This document shows, one piece after another, positions 6,142 through 9,874 of a DNA stretch of 9,874 nucleotides. This DNA comes from Clostridiales bacterium. Lineage in GTDB: Bacteria > Bacillota > Clostridia > Lachnospirales > Lachnospiraceae. The notes under the pieces are model-generated. The model was given only the letters and a program-made list of their open reading frames with translations, was not told the origin of the DNA and ran no database searches. Made by a program: the position numbers and the translations under genes. The DNA is taken from contig JAJUHH010000078.1 in assembly GCA_029267975.1 (NCBI GenBank), positions 1 through 9,874 of the forward strand. The letters are read 5' to 3'. Numbering within the stretch: position 1 is the first letter of the stretch; each line of letters opens with the position of its first letter.

Positions 6142-7047
6142 ATGCCAATTAAAATCCAGAGTGATTTACCGGCGAAGCGTATACTCGAAGATGAGAACAT
6201 ATTTGTTATGGACGAAACCAGAGCCCTGCATCAGGATATCCGTCCTCTGCAGATTGCCATCCTGAATTTGATGCCAATCAAGGAAGATACAGAGGTGCAG
6301 CTACTGCGCAGTCTTTCTAATACACCCTTACAAGTGGATATTACATTTTTAACGACGGGAACCTATATAGGAACTCATACACCCACCAGTCACCTGGATC
6401 AGTTTTACCTGACCTTTGAAGAGGTGAAGAACCGTAAATTTGACGGTCTGATCATCACCGGGGCACCGGTTGAACTGATGGAATTTGAGAAAGTGACTTA
6501 TTGGGACGAGCTGGTGAAGATCATGGCCTGGTCTGTTACCAATGTAACCTCTACCCTACATATCTGTTGGGGAGCACAGGCTGGTTTATATTATCATTAT
6601 GGAGTTAAGAAGAAGACTCTGGATAAGAAGATGTTCGGGATATTTGAGCATAGGGTACTGCAAAGAAAGGTACCCTTTGTCAGAGGCTTTGACGATGTCT
6701 TTTATGCACCTCATTCCAGGTACACAACAGTATCAAAAGAAGAGATATTGGAGCATAAGGAACTGACTATCCTGGCTGAGTCTGAGGAAGCAGGAGTGTT
6801 TATCGTCATGAGTGAAGATGGAAAGCAGATCTTTGTCCTGGGACATCCCGAATATGACAGAGTATCTTTGGATAAGGAGTATAAAAGAGATATAGCCAAG
6901 GGTCTGGAGATAGATCTGCCGAAGAACTACTATCCTGAAGATCAACCGGAATCTAAGCCTAATCTTGTATGGCGTGCACATGCAAATGCTTTATATACCA
7001 ATTGGCTGAATTATTACGTATATCAGGTTACTCCTTATGAGTTGTAA
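6142..7047 (+). CDS. metA: Homoserine O-acetyltransferase, MetA family
   Basis: This 301-residue cytoplasmic enzyme acylates L-homoserine at the first committed step of methionine synthesis. Starting at 6142 (MPIKIQSDLP) makes the numbering agree with studied MetA proteins: catalytic cysteine C142 (HICWGAQAG), catalytic H235 and E237 (GHPEYDR), and K47. The start has GGTGAT (6132-6137) 4 nt upstream. In-frame ATGs at 6109 and 6118 would add 11 or 8 residues; 6118 has an AGGG upstream and is a less likely alternative. Residue 111 is Glu (APVELMEF), where E. coli MetA has Gly. Work on Bacillus cereus MetA tied Glu111 to acetyl-CoA use, so acetyl- rather than succinyltransfer is inferred; many databases would label it succinyltransferase. 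It is a single-gene unit with its own promoter. No clear terminator follows. Confidence 0.92.
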   Translation: MPIKIQSDLPAKRILEDENIFVMDETRALHQDIRPLQIAILNLMPIKEDTEVQLLRSLSNTPLQVDITFLTTGTYIGTHTPTSHLDQFYLTFEEVKNRKFDGLIITGAPVELMEFEKVTYWDELVKIMAWSVTNVTSTLHICWGAQAGLYYHYGVKKKTLDKKMFGIFEHRVLQRKVPFVRGFDDVFYAPHSRYTTVSKEEILEHKELTILAESEEAGVFIVMSEDGKQIFVLGHPEYDRVSLDKEYKRDIAKGLEIDLPKNYYPEDQPESKPNLVWRAHANALYTNWLNYYVYQVTPYEL

Positions 7048-7229
7048 GGTGTTTACCTGTGGTAATCAGTGCGGCACCCTATAAGTGATTAAGGTACTTG
7101 ATTTTAGGAGTTAACTATACTGGAAAGTGGAAAGGCCTGAGAGTCATATAGGAAGGTAAGTATTGATACCTGTCGGGGATCGGAGATTTATAATGTTGGG
7201 TTTCAGTTTTTAGTTGGGGGACTATAAGG
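7048..7229 (+). other. Intergenic leader between metA and the diguanylate cyclase gene
   Basis: This 182-nt gap holds no ORF with a ribosome binding site. Small hairpins can form at 7053-7065 (TTACC/GGTAA) and 7154-7171 (AGGTA/TACCT), but neither has a T run, so no metA terminator is evident. A TATAAT lies at 7189-7194; the nearest -35-like hexamer, TTGATA at 7163-7168, is 20 bp away, longer than usual. No c-di-GMP riboswitch core was found. Confidence 0.45.
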
Positions 7230-8297
7230 ATGAAACTGATTAATATGCTGCAAGGCAAGCCTTCGATTTATTTAATAATACTTTTAGTAATCCTTTGTGT
7301 CAGCGTCATTGGTGTGGTGATCGTTTTGTTGTTCTGGTTGGAGAATATCAAAAAGGTAATGAAGGCCGCCATTACTGAACAGAAGCAGATGCAGGAGCTC
7401 ATATTACTGGAAGGGGAGCGCTATCGCATTGCTGCGGAGCTTTCTCAGGATGTACTTTTTGAGTATCATATCCGCACGGATCAGATGGTTTTATCTGAGC
7501 GCTATCGCGAATTATTCGGCTTGGATCCTGTGATTCCGGAGTATTGTGGTCAGATGGAGAACAGGAGAAATTCCGTCCATCCGGATGATTGGGGGATATA
7601 CCTGGAATATGGTGAGGAGTTACGGCAGGGAAAGAGCAAGATAGAGCTGGAATTTCGTATTAAAGGGATTACCGGGCAGTATATCTGGTGTCAGTTAATG
7701 GGTAAAACCATATACGATGATGATAAGAAGCCGGTTCGGGTAGTCGGAAGATTGGTGAATATCGATTCGCATAAACGGACCCTGGAGGCTTTGGAATATA
7801 AGGCCACCAGAGACCCGCTCACCGGTATCTATAATAAAGAAATGACAATTAAGAAGATTGATAAATATATCTCCGGCAACAAGTTTGGAAAGCATGCACT
7901 GATGTTTATTGATTTCGATGATTTTAAGAAAATAAATGATACCTATGGTCATCTACAAGGGGACAAGGTTCTGACCCATATTATTAGCCGGATCAAGGAT
8001 CTCTTTTCTGAAGGGGAAATCATTGGCCGCATCGGCGGGGACGAGTTTGTGGTCTTCGTGGGGGATGTGAATGATATGGAGGAAATCGGACAAAAGGCAG
8101 ATATGCTGAAGAGAGCTCTTGATACCACCTATGTCAGCAATGACCAGTCCATACCGATCTCCGGCAGCATAGGAATCGCTGTATATCCGGAGGCCGGTTT
8201 GCATTATGAGCAATTGATGGATCGGGCGGATAAGGCACTCTATCAGGCGAAAGAGTTGGGGAAGAATACCTATCAGGTTTATACACCTGCTATTTGA
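7230..8297 (+). CDS. Membrane-bound diguanylate cyclase (TM-PAS-GGDEF)
   Basis: The 355-residue protein should make c-di-GMP from two GTP at the inner face of the membrane. A single transmembrane helix (about 13-37) is followed by a short coiled linker (about 40-68), a PAS domain of the PAS_3 type (about 72-182; VHPDDW at 116-121 and EFRIKGITGQYIW at 141-153 are typical) and a GGDEF domain (about 190-352). The active motif RIGGDEFVVF is intact (GGDEF at 269-273), and the upstream DPLTGIYN and FIDFDDFKKINDTYGH are well conserved. The inhibitory I-site RxxD, expected just before IIGR, is absent (SEGE instead), so product inhibition is not predicted. The PAS ligand cannot be named. GGGGGAC (7215-7221) serves as the ribosome binding site for ATG 7230. 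The 3' end overlaps the convergent flippase gene by 8 bp. Confidence 0.92.
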   Translation: MKLINMLQGKPSIYLIILLVILCVSVIGVVIVLLFWLENIKKVMKAAITEQKQMQELILLEGERYRIAAELSQDVLFEYHIRTDQMVLSERYRELFGLDPVIPEYCGQMENRRNSVHPDDWGIYLEYGEELRQGKSKIELEFRIKGITGQYIWCQLMGKTIYDDDKKPVRVVGRLVNIDSHKRTLEALEYKATRDPLTGIYNKEMTIKKIDKYISGNKFGKHALMFIDFDDFKKINDTYGHLQGDKVLTHIISRIKDLFSEGEIIGRIGGDEFVVFVGDVNDMEEIGQKADMLKRALDTTYVSNDQSIPISGSIGIAVYPEAGLHYEQLMDRADKALYQAKELGKNTYQVYTPAI

Positions 8298-9867
8298 AAT
8301 CGCTTCTTCCGATTGCTTTTGTTACATATAATAAACCAGCGCATATGACGCACAGCAGGCAGCAGAAGCTCAGTAAAATGAGAAGCTCATGGCTTTGCGT
8401 CATTTTTTGTATGTATACATAGCTTTCTTTAAGGAGAAAGCCAGCCATGGTAACAACCAATGCCGGTTTTACAATGGAATCTACCATATTAATATTAAAA
8501 TGTACATTGCGCAGTACCACATAGGTATCAAGACCGGTTACAATCAGCTGCCCGATCAGAAGTGCGATCAGATAACCGTTAATTCCATAAGCAGGAATTA
8601 AGGTGATCACCAAGGCAATTTTGCACACGGAGCTGATAATGGAATTAATGAAGGTAATATGGGCTTTTCCTAGTCCGTTTATGACACTGCTCAGGGTTGT
8701 AGCCGCATACAAGAGGGGACAGAGCCAGGCAAGAATCACAAGGTAGGAGCCGGCCAGCTCATTATGAAAGACGGAGTTGCCCAGATCCCTGCCAAAGATA
8801 ATGAATAAGCCGGTACTGATGATACCGATGATGAGGCTGTACTTAATAGAGACCTCAGTGGTTTTGGCGATTAACTTATCATTTTTCACCGCCTGGGCTT
8901 CCGAAACCGTGGGCAGGATAAGTATCGCCAGGGCATTGGTTAAGGCGGTAGGAAACATGATGAAGGGAATGGACATACCGTTTAATATACCAAAGAGCGC
9001 CAGTGCTTCCTGGGTCGTCAAACCGAATCTTCGCAGCATAGCTGGGATTAGTACAGCTTCAATACTGTGCAGGATACTCAGTAAAAGCCGGTTTGCCGAT
9101 AAAGGAATGCTTAAGGAGAGCAGATGACCGGCAATTTTTCTGCGACGGTCTGCCTTCGCCAGTGGATCCGGCCCATTGGGCAGGAGCTGTGCTGGTTTGC
9201 GGGTTACAAACATAGAGAAGAAGTTATAGAAGCAGGAAGCAATCTCACCAATGACAACACCAAATACAGCCAGTTCACAGGTAACTTTCAGGTTGCCCTG
9301 ACCGCTGACCACAGCGATCATATATACAATAAATACACGGACCAGCTGCTCTAAGAGCTGGGTGGAAGCAGGAACTCCTGCTTTTTTTAATCCATAATAA
9401 TAGCCGTTGATGCAGGCAGTTACACCGCAAAAGGGGAATACCCAGGCAAGTATACGCAGGGACTCGGCACTGCGTTTTTCTAATAAGAATCTCCAAGCGA
9501 TAAAATCTGCATTCAGATATACCAAGACTGTCAGAATAGCTGCGGAGGAGACAGATAATATCAGGCCGATTCGCAATATTTTATATACATTCCGAGGATT
9601 TCTCTTGCCCAGCTCAGCAGCTACAAGCCGTGAGATGGAGGTTTGAATACCGGTAGCATAGATGGTAAAGCATATACTATAGACCGGCCAGATAAGCTGA
9701 TAGATTCCCATCATTTCCGCTCCCAGGGTATTGGAAAGAAAAATACGGTAAAAGAAGCCAATCAGACGGGTAATAAAGCCTGCAACAGTTAGAATAAGGG
9801 TGCCCTTTACAATATTACTTCGTTTCATTTGGCTGATTTCATGTGCGCTAAGCGTTTTATTCTTCAT
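8290..9867 (-). CDS. SpoVB-like polysaccharide/lipid flippase (MOP superfamily)
   Basis: The 525-residue protein has some 12-14 hydrophobic segments and belongs to the polysaccharide-transporter branch of the MOP/MATE superfamily, which moves undecaprenyl-linked precursors across the membrane. The N-terminal pattern KGTLILTVAGFITRLIGFFYR (21-41) and LGAEMMGIYQL (48-58) is typical of the stage V sporulation protein B/YtgP/MurJ-like group. SpoVB of B. subtilis, about 518 residues, is needed for spore cortex. Length and motifs fit SpoVB, but Clostridia often carry several paralogues, so a role in vegetative peptidoglycan or exopolysaccharide export is possible and no symbol is given. The N-terminus before residue 14 (MKRSNIVKG) is longer than usual. 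ATG 9867 is kept as the start because no ribosome binding site precedes M14, but the region upstream of 9867 falls outside the window. It is convergent with the diguanylate cyclase gene. Confidence 0.85.
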   Translation of the reverse strand: MKNKTLSAHEISQMKRSNIVKGTLILTVAGFITRLIGFFYRIFLSNTLGAEMMGIYQLIWPVYSICFTIYATGIQTSISRLVAAELGKRNPRNVYKILRIGLILSVSSAAILTVLVYLNADFIAWRFLLEKRSAESLRILAWVFPFCGVTACINGYYYGLKKAGVPASTQLLEQLVRVFIVYMIAVVSGQGNLKVTCELAVFGVVIGEIASCFYNFFSMFVTRKPAQLLPNGPDPLAKADRRRKIAGHLLSLSIPLSANRLLLSILHSIEAVLIPAMLRRFGLTTQEALALFGILNGMSIPFIMFPTALTNALAILILPTVSEAQAVKNDKLIAKTTEVSIKYSLIIGIISTGLFIIFGRDLGNSVFHNELAGSYLVILAWLCPLLYAATTLSSVINGLGKAHITFINSIISSVCKIALVITLIPAYGINGYLIALLIGQLIVTGLDTYVVLRNVHFNINMVDSIVKPALVVTMAGFLLKESYVYIQKMTQSHELLILLSFCCLLCVICAGLLYVTKAIGRSDFK

Positions 9868-9874
9868 AAGGAAT

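Noticed and set aside
7048..7229. c-di-GMP riboswitch ahead of the GGDEF gene
   Set aside because: The conserved GACGCAAAG-like core and the tetraloop-receptor pattern of the GEMM-I class are missing; only small unconnected hairpins are seen.
8777..9127. 116-codon plus-strand ORF
   Set aside because: Mirror of the hydrophobic flippase gene; the composition follows from the antisense of membrane-helix codons.

Overview
The window looks like a stretch of chromosome from a low-to-moderate GC, anaerobic, endospore-forming member of the Clostridia, most likely a Lachnospiraceae relative. The pointers are a pyruvate:ferredoxin oxidoreductase, a SpoVB-type flippase, a divergent LigA that resembles (from memory) gut-clostridial ligases, a Bacillus/Clostridia-type MetA, and strong AGGAGG-like ribosome binding sites. 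It reads as ordinary core genome. I see no insertion sequence, phage gene, CRISPR array or plasmid function.

Layout. 1-438 (+) is the C-terminal end of pyruvate:ferredoxin oxidoreductase, closed by a strong hairpin terminator (531-576). 557-810 (-) holds a small gene that appears broken by a frameshift; it resembles small clostridial proteins I recall as DUF6774. 909-981 (-) is tRNA-Arg(CCG), with its own promoter and terminator and an unexpected hairpin in its leader. 1103-1903 (-) is an EcsC-family protein. It shares a divergent promoter region (1904-2172) with a membrane-anchored, Pro/Thr-linker protein (2173-2964, +). That region carries three TGTTA repeats spaced 11 and 10 bp apart. A terminator (3007-3059) is followed directly by a promoter (3061-3089) for a probable two-gene operon: an RluF-type 23S rRNA pseudouridine synthase (3137-3883) and an NAD-type DNA ligase (3923-5881). 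An 80-nt hairpin (5924-6003) follows ligA. metA (6142-7047, +) has its own promoter. A membrane-bound PAS-GGDEF diguanylate cyclase (7230-8297, +) ends 8 bp inside the 3' end of a convergent SpoVB-like MOP-family flippase (8290-9867, -).

How the genes relate. Most are separate transcription units of housekeeping type: pyruvate oxidation, translation, rRNA modification, DNA ligation, methionine synthesis, c-di-GMP signalling and envelope or spore wall lipid export. Only rluF-ligA looks like an operon.

I did not find a clear new multi-gene system. The items most worth a second look are the ligase, which keeps its nucleophilic lysine but differs from E. coli LigA at many NAD+-pocket positions; the frameshifted small gene; the phased repeats between the EcsC-like gene and its divergent neighbour; and the hairpin inside the tRNA leader.
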